The notes: a model not told the origin generated them from the sequence alone. A stretch of DNA of 64,000 bases from Clostridium sp. CM027 (GCF_024730565.1 NZ_CP077725.1:2691501-2755500); one strand, 5' to 3'. Shown: positions 28,058-36,254, counted from the first letter of the stretch. Program-made: numbers and translations.

Positions 28058-29962
28058 TTGAAGACATTATTAGTTAATCAAATTGGAGAACAGGTTGAAA
28101 GAGATGCATTACCTCTGGACACACAAATAGACGTTTTATATGAAATAATGAGGAATGTACTAGATGAAGGCACTATAAAGTCTAAAACTATAAAATTTAA
28201 ACTTCAGAAGCACATTAAAAGTGAAAGTATCTATAGAAGGTTATTCGCTTTAAATAAAATTATCAGCAATGGTAAGGGTATAGAGATAGTGCCTAATGAA
28301 AAAAATATACAAGAAGCACTAGATGATACTAATGAATGGTTGACTGATGAAATAGCTAAAAGATATGTGCAAAATAAGATTGAAGCTGAAGTAGAAAAAA
28401 ATCTAATGGAAAAGCAAGATAAGTATATTGATGAAGTAAGACTTGGAATAATTAAGAAACAAAAAGGGCCTGAAAATGCTAAAACACTTAAAAAATATGC
28501 GGATTTAGAAGAACTTGATAGTAGAAAACTTACTAAAAATATACAAGCTATGTTAAGGCCAGAGAGTTTTAGTGAAATAGTTGGTCAGGAAAGAGCTATA
28601 AAATCTCTGTTATCTAAAATGGCATCGCCATATCCTCAACACATTATTCTTTATGGGCCACCAGGAGTTGGAAAGACTACTGCGGCGAGGCTTGCTCTTG
28701 AGGAAGCTAAAAAGCTAAGTTATACAATTTACCATAAAGATGCTAAATTTGTAGAAGTGGATGGTACAACACTACGGTGGGATCCAAGAGAAATAACAAA
28801 TCCACTTTTAGGATCTGTACATGACCCGATATATCAGGGAAGTAAAAGAGATCTAGCTGAGGGTGGGATTCCAGAGCCAAAAACAGGTCTTGTAACAGAG
28901 GCTCATGGCGGAGTACTATTTATTGATGAAATAGGTGAACTCGATAGTATACTTCAAAATAAATTACTTAAAGTGTTAGAGGATAAAAGAGTTGAGTTTT
29001 CATCATCTTATTATGATCCTGAAGACGAAAACACACCTAAATATATAAAATATTTATTTGATAAAGGTGCTCCAGCAGATTTTGTTTTAATAGGAGCTAC
29101 TACCAAGGAACCATCAGAAATAAATCCGGCATTAAGATCAAGATGTACTGAAGTTTATTTTGAACCATTAACTGCTATGGATATAGAAAATATAGTGGTA
29201 AATGCTGCGAATAAATTAGGAGTTAAAATAGGAGATGGCGTTGCGAAAACTATTGGTAGATATACTATTGAAGGAAGAAAAGCTATAAACATTTTAGCAG
29301 ATGCTTATGGATTTGTACTGCATAATAGAAAATCAGTGGATGCGTCTCAAGTTGAAATTGAGGTTAAGGACTTGTTAGATATTATATCTATAAGTAGACT
29401 ATCTCCCTATGAGGAATTAGATAAAGAAGTTAAATCTGAAGTTGGCCACATATATGGACTTGGGGTATCAGGATATATAGGATCAACTATAGAAATAGAA
29501 ACATCAGTATTTGAAGCCAAGGAAAAAGGTAAAGGTCAAGTAAGATTTAATGATACTGCTGGAAGCATGGCTAAGGACTCAGTGTTTAATGCTGCATCCG
29601 TAATAAGAAAAACAACAAATAAAGATATTAAGGATTATGACATACATGTAAATATAGTAGGTGGAGGTAAAATTGATGGACCATCGGCTGGAGCCGCTAT
29701 AACTGTATGTATAATCAGTTCTCTTTTAGACAAACCTGTAAGACAGGATGTTGCAGTAACTGGAGAGATATCCCTTCGGGGTATCATAAAACCAGTAGGT
29801 GGCATATTTGAAAAAATTTACGGGGCAAGAAGAAAGGGAATTAAGCTAGTTATAGTTCCGAGTGATAATGAAAAGGAAGTTCCTATTGACCTTAAAGATA
29901 TTGAAATAAAAACATCATCAAACATTGAAGAGCTAATGAAATTAGTGTTTGAAATAAAATAA
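28058..29962 (+). CDS. lonC: Lon-family ATP-dependent protease LonC (spore-former type)
   Basis: A 634-residue Lon-type protease of the subfamily restricted to some endospore formers. It has an N-terminal helical region (1-165), an AAA+ domain with Walker A GPPGVGKTT at about 200 and Walker B GGVLFIDEIGEL, and a C-terminal protease domain with DGPSAGAA (Ser about 543) and GGIFEKIYGA (Lys about 586), the Ser-Lys dyad with the usual 43-residue spacing. It lacks the large LAN domain of LonA. The only plausible start is TTG 28058. It is flanked by rplI and dnaB, the usual place in clostridia. Confidence 0.9.
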   Translation: MKTLLVNQIGEQVERDALPLDTQIDVLYEIMRNVLDEGTIKSKTIKFKLQKHIKSESIYRRLFALNKIISNGKGIEIVPNEKNIQEALDDTNEWLTDEIAKRYVQNKIEAEVEKNLMEKQDKYIDEVRLGIIKKQKGPENAKTLKKYADLEELDSRKLTKNIQAMLRPESFSEIVGQERAIKSLLSKMASPYPQHIILYGPPGVGKTTAARLALEEAKKLSYTIYHKDAKFVEVDGTTLRWDPREITNPLLGSVHDPIYQGSKRDLAEGGIPEPKTGLVTEAHGGVLFIDEIGELDSILQNKLLKVLEDKRVEFSSSYYDPEDENTPKYIKYLFDKGAPADFVLIGATTKEPSEINPALRSRCTEVYFEPLTAMDIENIVVNAANKLGVKIGDGVAKTIGRYTIEGRKAINILADAYGFVLHNRKSVDASQVEIEVKDLLDIISISRLSPYEELDKEVKSEVGHIYGLGVSGYIGSTIEIETSVFEAKEKGKGQVRFNDTAGSMAKDSVFNAASVIRKTTNKDIKDYDIHVNIVGGGKIDGPSAGAAITVCIISSLLDKPVRQDVAVTGEISLRGIIKPVGGIFEKIYGARRKGIKLVIVPSDNEKEVPIDLKDIEIKTSSNIEELMKLVFEIK

Positions 29963-29979
29963 ATTAACTATAATTAATG

Positions 29980-30023
29980 GCCCTGTTAAATCATCACCTG
30001 CGGTGATGTATTTTTAGCAGGGC
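29980..30023. repeat. Hairpin after lonC carrying a repeat right-end remnant
   Basis: GCCCTG (29980-29985) pairs with CAGGGC (30018-30023); inside, CATCACC and GGTGATG form a second stem. On the minus strand, positions 30008 to 29985 read CATCACCGCAGG then TGATGATTTAAC. This aligns with the repeat right end CAGCTCCGCAGGAGATGATTTAAC with four differences. It may work as a terminator for lonC. Confidence 0.65.
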
Positions 30024-30053
30024 ATAAAACATTACTTTAGGGGAGATAAAAAA

Positions 30054-31385
30054 ATGGATACACCTCTTAGAAGTTTACCCTATAATTTAGAAGCAGAACA
30101 ATCAGTTATTGGATCAATGCTTATAGATAAAACCGCGATATCACGAGTAGTAGAAGTTTTAAAAAGTGATGATTTTTACAGAGATTCCCATAAAGGTATA
30201 TTTAGCGCTATTTTTGATTTATATCAAAAAGACACGCCTATTGACATGATTACTTTACTCGAGCATTTACGTTCTTCTGAAAAGTTAGAAGCATCAGGGG
30301 GAATTACTTATATTTCAGAGATAAGTAACTCAATACCCTCCACAGCTAATTTAAGTTCGTACATAAAGATTGTAGAAGATAAATCTACTTTAAGAAAACT
30401 TATTAGAGCTTCTACTGAGATTATGGAAAATTGTTATAATAAGCAAGATGATGTAGAAGCTGTAATGGATCTTGCAGAGCAAAAAGTATTTAACATATCA
30501 CAGAAAAAAAATGCGGGTGACTTTGAACCAATGAACACGGTTCTAGAGCGAGGGTTCTTAGAAATAGAAAGAATATTTAATAATAAAGGGGAAACAACAG
30601 GAATATCTAGTGGGTTCCCAGAACTTGATGATAAAACCGCTGGATTTCAAAAGGGTGATATGATTCTTATCGCTGCAAGGCCGTCTATGGGCAAAACTAC
30701 CTTTGCACTAAATTTAGCAGAGTATGCAGCTCTTAGGCAAGGGAAAAGTGTAGCTGTATTCTCCCTGGAAATGTCTAAGGAACAACTTTCTTATAAACTG
30801 CTTTGTTCAGAAGCAAATGTTGACATGTCAAAGCTCAGACATGGTGATTTGGAAGATAGGGACTGGGAAAACATAGCGAAAGCATCCGGACCGCTTGCTG
30901 CTGCTAAAATATTCATTGATGATACAGCAGGAACTTCTGTTATGGATATGCGTTCAAAATGTAGAAAATTAAAAATGGAGCATGGCATAGATCTGATAGT
31001 TATAGATTATCTTCAACTTATGACTGGTAGCAATACAGAAAGCAGACAGCAAGAAGTATCAGAAATATCAAGATCTATTAAAGCTCTTGCAAAGGAGATG
31101 CAGTGCCCTGTTATAGCATTATCACAGCTATCACGTGCTCCAGAGCAAAGAACTGACCATAGGCCTATGTTATCTGATCTTAGAGAGTCAGGGTCTATTG
31201 AGCAGGATGCTGACCTTGTTATGTTCTTATACAGAGATGAGTATTATAATGAGGAAACGGAAGATAAAAATGTAGCAGAGCTTATAATAGCAAAACAAAG
31301 AAATGGTCCTATAGGCACAGTAAAACTTGCATGGATAGGCCAATTCAGTAAATTTGCAAGACTTGATGTAATTCATAGAGAGTAA
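30054..31385 (+). CDS. dnaB: Replicative DNA helicase DnaB
   Basis: The hexameric 5'-3' helicase of the replication fork, 443 residues. The N-terminal domain starts LRSLPYNLEAEQSVIGSMLI. The RecA-like domain has Walker A ARPSMGKTTFAL, Walker B DLIVIDYLQLM and ALSQLSRAPEQRTDHRPMLS. No intein is present. GGGGAG precedes the ATG. It stands as a separate unit after the lonC hairpin and is followed by a strong terminator. Confidence 0.98.
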   Translation: MDTPLRSLPYNLEAEQSVIGSMLIDKTAISRVVEVLKSDDFYRDSHKGIFSAIFDLYQKDTPIDMITLLEHLRSSEKLEASGGITYISEISNSIPSTANLSSYIKIVEDKSTLRKLIRASTEIMENCYNKQDDVEAVMDLAEQKVFNISQKKNAGDFEPMNTVLERGFLEIERIFNNKGETTGISSGFPELDDKTAGFQKGDMILIAARPSMGKTTFALNLAEYAALRQGKSVAVFSLEMSKEQLSYKLLCSEANVDMSKLRHGDLEDRDWENIAKASGPLAAAKIFIDDTAGTSVMDMRSKCRKLKMEHGIDLIVIDYLQLMTGSNTESRQQEVSEISRSIKALAKEMQCPVIALSQLSRAPEQRTDHRPMLSDLRESGSIEQDADLVMFLYRDEYYNEETEDKNVAELIIAKQRNGPIGTVKLAWIGQFSKFARLDVIHRE

Positions 31386-31428
31386 GAATACACTAAAGTA
31401 GATTTATCTATTAATCTAGATAAATTAT

Positions 31429-31471
31429 GATAGGATAACAAAATTTATAAAATTTTGTTATCCTATTTTTA
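31429..31471 (+). terminator. Terminator of dnaB
   Basis: A 16-bp stem ATAGGATAACAAAATTT with AAATTTTGTTATCCTAT around ATA, followed by TTTTATTT. It is strong and nearly perfectly palindromic, so it could act on both strands. Confidence 0.9.
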
Positions 31472-31535
31472 TTTATGTATATATAGTGTGGGAGACGTTG
31501 ATATGAATAGTGAGCTATTAAGGACATTTCTTTAA

Positions 31536-31625
31536 TGTAGATATATATATGTTTACATTTGTAGATATATAAATATATATATCTATATATTTACAAGTAT
31601 GTAGATAAACATCTATAAATAGGTT
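31536..31625. repeat. Palindromic repeat array, candidate parC centromere
   Basis: Two adjacent near-palindromes bounded by TGTA/TACA: 31536-31557 and 31560-31595. TGTAGATA occurs three times (31536, 31560, 31599) and ATCTATA occurs in the opposite sense at 31581 and 31611. The array lies about 110 bp upstream of parM, where ParR-binding iterons sit in type II plasmid partition loci. AT-richness raises the chance of fortuitous palindromes. Confidence 0.55.
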
Positions 31626-31730
31626 AATAAATATATTTATAAATATTTCATTACAAAAGAAGGATATTAATACATAATATAGAATATATACCGATAAGGA
31701 ACAATTAGAAAAATTTAGGAGGGAAAATAA

Positions 31731-32786
31731 ATGAACTTAACAGAGATATCAAAAAAATATCCTATATTAAAGAAAGCGTTAGAATCTGTACTAACTGTTG
31801 ACATAGGAAATACATTTACAAAAACAAGTACCAATGTAACTTTTGCTAGTAGGGTGTCTGCCGTAAGCAAGCATGGTTCTAGGGCTACTGGAATAAGTAA
31901 CATCACTTGGAATGGAAAGTTATACACCGTAGGTAATAAAGAAGGCAAGCTTAACATGGAATCTAACAAATACATGTCCGATCATTATAAGTTAAACCTG
32001 CTTAACGCTATTGCACTAAGTTTTAAGGGGGAAACTAAAATAAAGGTAAGACTCGCTGTGGGACTTCCCGCAGAATATTATATAGACCATAGTATTCCAC
32101 TTAAAAATGAAATAAAGAAGATGGAAAAACAATCTATAACAATAAATAATATAACATATGATATAGAAATAATAGATGTACAAGTATTTAAACAAGGAGG
32201 TACATTAAGTGCTGAAACCATGGAAACATTTACTTATCCAATGTTATTACTTGACTTTGGTGGTGGTACTTTAGATGTATCTCATTGGAAATATGAGAAA
32301 GATGAATTTGGTAACAAGGTGCTTGGGATGACTAAGGCTAGTAGTTTTGCACAACATGGGTTTGAGCCAACAATAGAAGCATTACTCACTAAGTTCAACT
32401 CTGCTGACGGATCTGATGGTAATTATGATATATCAGATGCTATCGAATATTTAGAAGATGACGAACTACCTTTTGGGGAAGCAAATGTATTAAAAGACAT
32501 TAAAGATTTAGTATTAAAACCATATGTGGAGAAAGCAATAAGTTCAATTAATAGCTCTTTTAAACCAAATACTTGTAAAGATATAAGAATAATAGGTGGA
32601 CCTGCAAAGTTACTACTAGAATATTTACAAACAGAGTTCATAAAAACTGAGCCAAAGCTCATAGATAATAAAAACCCTCAATGTGCAAATTCTATACTGT
32701 TCGCTGAAAGATATAAAGAATTGCTAGTACTTGAATACTTAGATGGAAATAAAGAAGTTGCTGCAACTACAGTAGCAGGTCAATAA
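31731..32786 (+). CDS. parM: ParM/StbA-like actin-family ATPase
   Basis: A 351-residue actin-like protein of the plasmid-segregation type. Phosphate-1 motif VDIGNTFTKTS is near residue 23, phosphate-2 motif LLLDFGGGTLDVSHW near residue 173 and the adenosine motif IRIIGGPAKLLLEYL near 285. AGGAGGG precedes the ATG at 31731. It is followed after 2 bp by a small RHH-type gene, the standard parMR order. It lies on what is clearly chromosome, next to dnaB. Chromosomal function versus a captured plasmid or prophage relic cannot be settled here. Confidence 0.85.
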   Translation: MNLTEISKKYPILKKALESVLTVDIGNTFTKTSTNVTFASRVSAVSKHGSRATGISNITWNGKLYTVGNKEGKLNMESNKYMSDHYKLNLLNAIALSFKGETKIKVRLAVGLPAEYYIDHSIPLKNEIKKMEKQSITINNITYDIEIIDVQVFKQGGTLSAETMETFTYPMLLLDFGGGTLDVSHWKYEKDEFGNKVLGMTKASSFAQHGFEPTIEALLTKFNSADGSDGNYDISDAIEYLEDDELPFGEANVLKDIKDLVLKPYVEKAISSINSSFKPNTCKDIRIIGGPAKLLLEYLQTEFIKTEPKLIDNKNPQCANSILFAERYKELLVLEYLDGNKEVAATTVAGQ

Positions 32787-32788
32787 TT

Positions 32789-33166
32789 ATGGGAGCACTC
32801 CGTAAAACTGTATCATCAAATCTAGGAGAGGAAACAGATAAAGACTTAATTAATTATGTGAGCAATATGGAGAAGAAAGGTATTAATAATTCTAAACTTA
32901 TAAAGCAGGCTCTGAGATTTTACAGGGACTACGGCAACAAAGTTAAGAAGCTAGATACAGTAGATATTGCAAATATTTTAGATAACCCTGAAGTTAAAAA
33001 TTATATAGGTAATATAGTTGGAGAGCTTTTTAAAGGTGCTATGCCAAATTCAATTCCACAAATTAACGATGAAGTTATTGTCAAAAAATCAAATGAGAGG
33101 GATATAGATTCTGTTGAAAGTGAGTATATGAAAAAACTTAATTGTGTGAAAGATATGTCGTTATAG
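32789..33166 (+). CDS. ParR-like ribbon-helix-helix adaptor
   Basis: A 125-residue protein. Residues 1-50 (MGALRKTVSSNLGEETDKDL, then SKLIKQALRFYRDYG) have the pattern of a short beta strand followed by two helices, as in ParR/RHH DNA-binding domains. The C-terminal part is charged and probably flexible, as expected for the ParM-binding tail. It starts 2 bp after parM. The assignment rests on gene order and the N-terminal pattern; sequence similarity within ParR families is always low. Confidence 0.65.
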   Translation: MGALRKTVSSNLGEETDKDLINYVSNMEKKGINNSKLIKQALRFYRDYGNKVKKLDTVDIANILDNPEVKNYIGNIVGELFKGAMPNSIPQINDEVIVKKSNERDIDSVESEYMKKLNCVKDMSL

Positions 33167-33169
33167 CTT

Positions 33170-33197
33170 GGAGTGGCGTTTTCGTCACTCCTTTTTA
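33170..33197 (+). terminator. Terminator of the parM-parR-like operon
   Basis: GGAGTGGCG pairs with CGTCACTCC (one G-U pair) over a TTTT loop, followed by TTTTTT. It lies 4 bp after the stop codon. Confidence 0.88.
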
Positions 33198-33310
33198 CTT
33201 TAAGAATCATAATTATTTTAAAAACACTTAGCCCATACATATAGTAAAATGATACCATATATGATAAAATGTAAGAAAGGCATTCAAAATAAGCTAAAAA
33301 GGGTGATCTA

Positions 33311-33637
33311 ATGTTCTGTCCTAGTTGTGGATCTCAAAACGAAGATAGCTCTAATTTTTGTAAAATATGTGGGATTAATTTATTAATTCAACCTAATACG
33401 ACTGGTGAACGGATTATTAGTGAAAAAAACTGGTTAGTTGCTTTATTGCTGTGTATTTTTGTTGGGGCATTTGGTATTCATAGATTTTATGTAGGTAAAA
33501 TAGGTACGGGAATTTTAATGATTTTAACCTTTGGTGGTTTTGGAATATGGGTGTTAGTTGATATTATTTTGATTGCTACTAATTCATTTAAAGATATAAA
33601 TGGGTTGCAACTAAATAAAAACATGTATAGGTATTAG
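33311..33637 (+). CDS. Zinc-ribbon TM2-domain membrane protein
   Basis: A 108-residue protein. The N-terminal zinc ribbon has CPSC and CKIC (residues 3-6 and 17-20). The TM2 domain begins KNWLVALLLCIFVGAFGIHR and contains FYVGKIGTGILMILTFGGFG, two membrane helices joined by the conserved GxxGxHRFYxG loop. The function of bacterial TM2 proteins is largely unknown. AAAGGGTGATCTA precedes the ATG. It is monocistronic. Confidence 0.85.
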   Translation: MFCPSCGSQNEDSSNFCKICGINLLIQPNTTGERIISEKNWLVALLLCIFVGAFGIHRFYVGKIGTGILMILTFGGFGIWVLVDIILIATNSFKDINGLQLNKNMYRY

Positions 33638-33656
33638 TTTAAATTGTTTTGTATAT

Positions 33657-33732
33657 GCTGAAATAGCTCAGTTGGTAGAGTAACGCACTCGTAACGCGTA
33701 GGTCGAGGGTTCGATCCCCTTTTTCAGCTCCA
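33657..33732 (+). tRNA. tRNA-Thr (CGT)
   Basis: A 76-nt cloverleaf. Acceptor GCTGAAA pairs with TTTCAGC and the CCA end is encoded. The anticodon loop CTCGTAA gives anticodon CGT, and the anticodon stem has one A-C mismatch at the loop end. The T loop TTCGATC is normal. It is isolated, 19 bp after the TM2 gene. Confidence 0.93.
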
Positions 33733-33761
33733 AGTTTGTAATATGGAAACAAATATTTTTT

Positions 33762-33790
33762 AGCACTGGCATAACTGCTGGTGCTTTTTT
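33762..33790 (+). terminator. Terminator after tRNA-Thr(CGT)
   Basis: AGCACTGGCA (33762-33771) pairs with TGCTGGTGCT (33776-33785), ten pairs including two G-U, around TAAC, and TTTTT follows. Confidence 0.85.
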
Positions 33791-33869
33791 GTACGTTCAG
33801 CAGAGCAAAAGTAGACAGACGGTGAGTTATAAAGTGGCATAGTATGAATAGAAATATAGTAAAACGTAG

Positions 33870-33908
33870 CTTGGGGGTAGAGAAATCTATCTCCAGGCTT
33901 TTATATTT
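33870..33908 (+). terminator. Weak terminator-like hairpin
   Basis: GCTTGGGGGTAGA can pair imperfectly with TCTATCTCCAGGC over a GAAA loop, followed by TTTTATATTT. There is no recognised gene just upstream; it may end a decayed or non-coding transcript downstream of the tRNA. Confidence 0.4.
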
Positions 33909-34031
33909 AACGGATTGATTAATATTACATATATTGGGTAATAATACTGATAGACAGAACAAATAAGAGGAAACAATCGTGTTTTATTAGCACTAGAAGT
34001 GTAATTATATATAAGGTGAGGTTGAATATAA

Positions 34032-34121
34032 ATGAAAAAGATAAAAGTGAAAGTTGGAGTAGATAAAAGTAAATTAATAAAAGGTAACAAACGAATTGTT
34101 GCTTGTGGCAAGAACTTTTAA
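34032..34121 (+). CDS. 29-residue basic peptide, possible gene remnant
   Basis: MKKIKVKVGVDKSKLIKGNK followed by RIVACGKNF. AAGGTGAGG lies upstream at a good distance from the ATG. The stop TAA is supplied by the TTAAC left end of repeat copy 3, so the reading frame may once have continued and been cut by the insertion. No family was recognised. It could equally be a chance frame. Confidence 0.35.
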   Translation: MKKIKVKVGVDKSKLIKGNKRIVACGKNF

Positions 34122-34270
34122 CGATATTTCAGAAGAAAATTCTCATATTCCCATAAATGGGAGTTGATTACCATGACAAAGAGAAAACTTCAGCGGGAGT
34201 ATAAATTTACTTCTGAAGTCGTTAATGCAGCTCCTTCGGAGCTGTTGAAGCACCGAGGATTATAATTTAA
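34118..34270 (+). repeat. PATE-like palindromic repeat, copy 3
   Basis: It runs from TTAAC (34118-34122) to TTTAA (34266-34270). It contains GATATTTCAGAAG at the left, the CTTCAGCGGGAG segment, TTCTGAAGTCGTTAATGC and a right-end hairpin CAGCTCC-TTC-GGAGCTG, here a longer stem than in other copies. A second decayed right end (GCACCGAGGATTAT) follows that hairpin. Confidence 0.85.
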
Positions 34271-34280
34271 AAGGATAGTA

Positions 34281-34318
34281 AAAAAGTAGTTGAGAGTTAT
34301 ATCTTAACTACTTTTTTA
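34281..34318. terminator. Bidirectional terminator
   Basis: AAAAAGTAGTTGAGA (34281-34295) pairs with TCTTAACTACTTTTTT (34302-34317), with A and T runs on either side. It ends the leftward RHH gene and any rightward transcript from the preceding repeat. Confidence 0.8.
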
Positions 34319-34327
34319 GTGTAGCAT

Positions 34328-34486
34328 TTATTTCAGAATACTTTCAAGGAGGAGTCTTATTCCTTCACTTTTATTTATATTACTTGCCTTGCAAAAACTT
34401 TTTAGGGCATTTGATAGTTCTTCACTTATTCTCACATGAATCAATTCACTTTTAGAATTTTCAATTTTCTTTCTTCCTCTGGGCAT
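34328..34486 (-). CDS. Small ribbon-helix-helix protein
   Basis: A 52-residue protein: MPRGRKKIENSKSELIHVRI, then SEELSNALKSFCKASNINKS and EGIRLLLESILK. The basic tail, the strand ELIHVRI and two helices are the classic CopG/Arc-type RHH layout. GAGGTG lies 7 nt before the ATG. The leader holds a spaced inverted repeat that could be its own operator. There is no partner toxin gene visible next to it. It may be a plasmid- or phage-type regulator left in the chromosome. Confidence 0.8.
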   Translation of the reverse strand: MPRGRKKIENSKSELIHVRISEELSNALKSFCKASNINKSEGIRLLLESILK

Positions 34487-34507
34487 AATTATCACCTCGC
34501 AAGATTC

Positions 34508-34555
34508 GTGTTACATAAAATAAGCTCATAGATGCTAAATAGAATGTTGTAACAC
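34508..34555. promoter_or_regulatory. Spaced inverted repeat upstream of the RHH gene
   Basis: GTGTTACA (34508-34515) and TGTAACAC (34548-34555) are perfect inverted copies separated by 32 bp. They lie 22-70 bp before the RHH start codon. Two RHH dimers on the same face of DNA would fit about four helical turns between the centres. Confidence 0.5.
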
Positions 34556-34996
34556 AATAATAATTATAATACATTTTAACAAATATTACCACGTAATTGA
34601 ATTGAGAAATATAAAGATTATTTGTATAATTATATCCTCGTTTTATTTGATTTAATAAGTGGAATACAGGTAAAAGTCATGAAAATCAGTGGTTTTTTAT
34701 AAATTATATGTATATAAAAAATTATTACTTTCTGTTACAATGGTATTGTACAAAAAAAAGGAAAAATTTGTGACATTGGTATTAGTCTTAAATTAAAGGG
34801 GAAGATTGATGTAAAAATATGAATAGTACTAGTTATAATAAGTAGACAAGCTAAATTCTCAAAATATTTCCTGGAAAATATTGCAGAGACTAAAAATGCA
34901 AGTAAAACTCTAGGAGAAAAAAATAAAACATTTACATTAGAAATAATTTACATATTTCGATAATTCATATTCATTTAAAATATAGGAGGTAAGCAT
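34556..34996. other. AT-rich spacer upstream of the SH3/NlpC gene
   Basis: 441 bp with no convincing gene. One palindrome, AATATTTTCC/GGAAAATATT-like around 34862-34883, could be an operator or an RNA hairpin. The promoter of the hydrolase gene must be here but is not distinct. Confidence 0.5.
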
Positions 34997-36175
34997 ATGA
35001 AAAAAAGAGTAGCTTTTATAGCAATGTTATTAACTATGGCGGGTTCACATGTTGTGTTCGCTGATAATGGAACGGTGACTGCAAGTTCATTATATGTCAG
35101 GCAAAAATCATCAATTTCATCATCAATTATATCTTCTCTTGCGAGAAATGCGAAGGTAGAGACACTTGGTAAAGAAGGGGAATTCTATAAAATAAATTAT
35201 AAAGGACAAACTGGATATGTACATAGCTCATATATAAAAATATCGGCAAATACGTCTGGTTCTACGAGTACAACAAATGGAGCGGGGACGTCAGGAACAG
35301 TAACAACAGATTATTTAAATGTAAGAACAGGATTCGGGATAAATTATTCTGTTGCTAATGTTATTACACGCGGAACTAAAGTGACAATGTATGAAAAATC
35401 AAATGGTTTTTGTAAGATAAATTATGGTGGCAAAACAGGTTATGTAAGTGAGCAATATGTGAAAGCTACAACAGCACAGGATTCAAACACAGATAGTACA
35501 AGCAGTGTGATTACTGGAATTGGTAATATTACAGCATCAAGTTTAAATGTAAGAAAAACGGCGTCTATGGGTAATAATATCATGGGCACAATAAAAATAA
35601 ATGCAAAAGTGGATTTGTATGGAACACAAAATGATTTTTATAAAATCAAGTATAATGGACAATGGGGATATATAGCTAAAACATACGTAAGCCTAGGTAA
35701 TGACACTCCAAGTAGAGGTGATGTCATAGAAAATGACTCAAATGGACAACAAGGTACTGCAACAAAAAACATAGAGAGTTTAATCTCGCAGTTAAACACG
35801 TTTTTAGGAATGCCATACTTATGGGGTGGTACAACACCAGCGAAGTTTAATTCTAATGGCAAATATGTAAGTGGGGGTTTTGATTGTTCAGGTCTTATAC
35901 AATATGCTTATAAAAACATAGGTATAAATTTACCTAGAACGACTATGGACCAAATAAATATAGGTACCTCAGTTAATATAAATAGTCTCCAAAAAGGTGA
36001 TTTAGTATTCTTTAGGACAAATCCAGCATCGCCTTCCCAAGCATCTCACGGGGGAATATATATTGGTAATAATAAATTTATACAATCTCCCAAAACTGGT
36101 GATGTTGTAAAAATATCTGAATTAACTGGATATTATAAAAGTAATTTTATAATAGGAAAAAGAGTAGTAAAATAA
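34997..36175 (+). CDS. Secreted SH3-repeat NlpC/P60 peptidoglycan hydrolase
   Basis: A 392-residue exported cell-wall hydrolase. A signal peptide (MKKRVAFIAMLLTMAGSHVV, then FAD) precedes three bacterial SH3 domains (about 25-82, 100-157 and 177-232), each with a YVRQK/LNVRTG/LNVRKT-type start and KINYxGxxGYV-type end. The C-terminal NlpC/P60 domain (about 255-390) has catalytic Cys in GGFDCSGLIQYAY and His in SHGGIYIG. Such enzymes cleave D-Glu-diaminopimelate bonds. AGGAGG precedes the ATG. It is transcribed alone with a strong terminator. Confidence 0.93.
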   Translation: MKKRVAFIAMLLTMAGSHVVFADNGTVTASSLYVRQKSSISSSIISSLARNAKVETLGKEGEFYKINYKGQTGYVHSSYIKISANTSGSTSTTNGAGTSGTVTTDYLNVRTGFGINYSVANVITRGTKVTMYEKSNGFCKINYGGKTGYVSEQYVKATTAQDSNTDSTSSVITGIGNITASSLNVRKTASMGNNIMGTIKINAKVDLYGTQNDFYKIKYNGQWGYIAKTYVSLGNDTPSRGDVIENDSNGQQGTATKNIESLISQLNTFLGMPYLWGGTTPAKFNSNGKYVSGGFDCSGLIQYAYKNIGINLPRTTMDQINIGTSVNINSLQKGDLVFFRTNPASPSQASHGGIYIGNNKFIQSPKTGDVVKISELTGYYKSNFIIGKRVVK

Positions 36176-36210
36176 GTATATTTAATATAAACCAGGAATA
36201 ATTAATATAA

Positions 36211-36254
36211 AAAATGAATGTATGATTTTTATTAAATCATACATTCATTTTTTA
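36211..36254. terminator. Strong terminator after the NlpC/P60 gene
   Basis: AAAATGAATGTATGATTT pairs perfectly with AAATCATACATTCATTTT around TTATT, with T and A runs outside, so it could act on both strands. Confidence 0.92.

Noticed and set aside
33639-33962. Minus-strand frame of 107 codons over tRNA-Thr(CGT)
   Set aside because: It contains GAEKGDRTLDLRVTSALLYQ, the well-known false translation of a tRNA complement.
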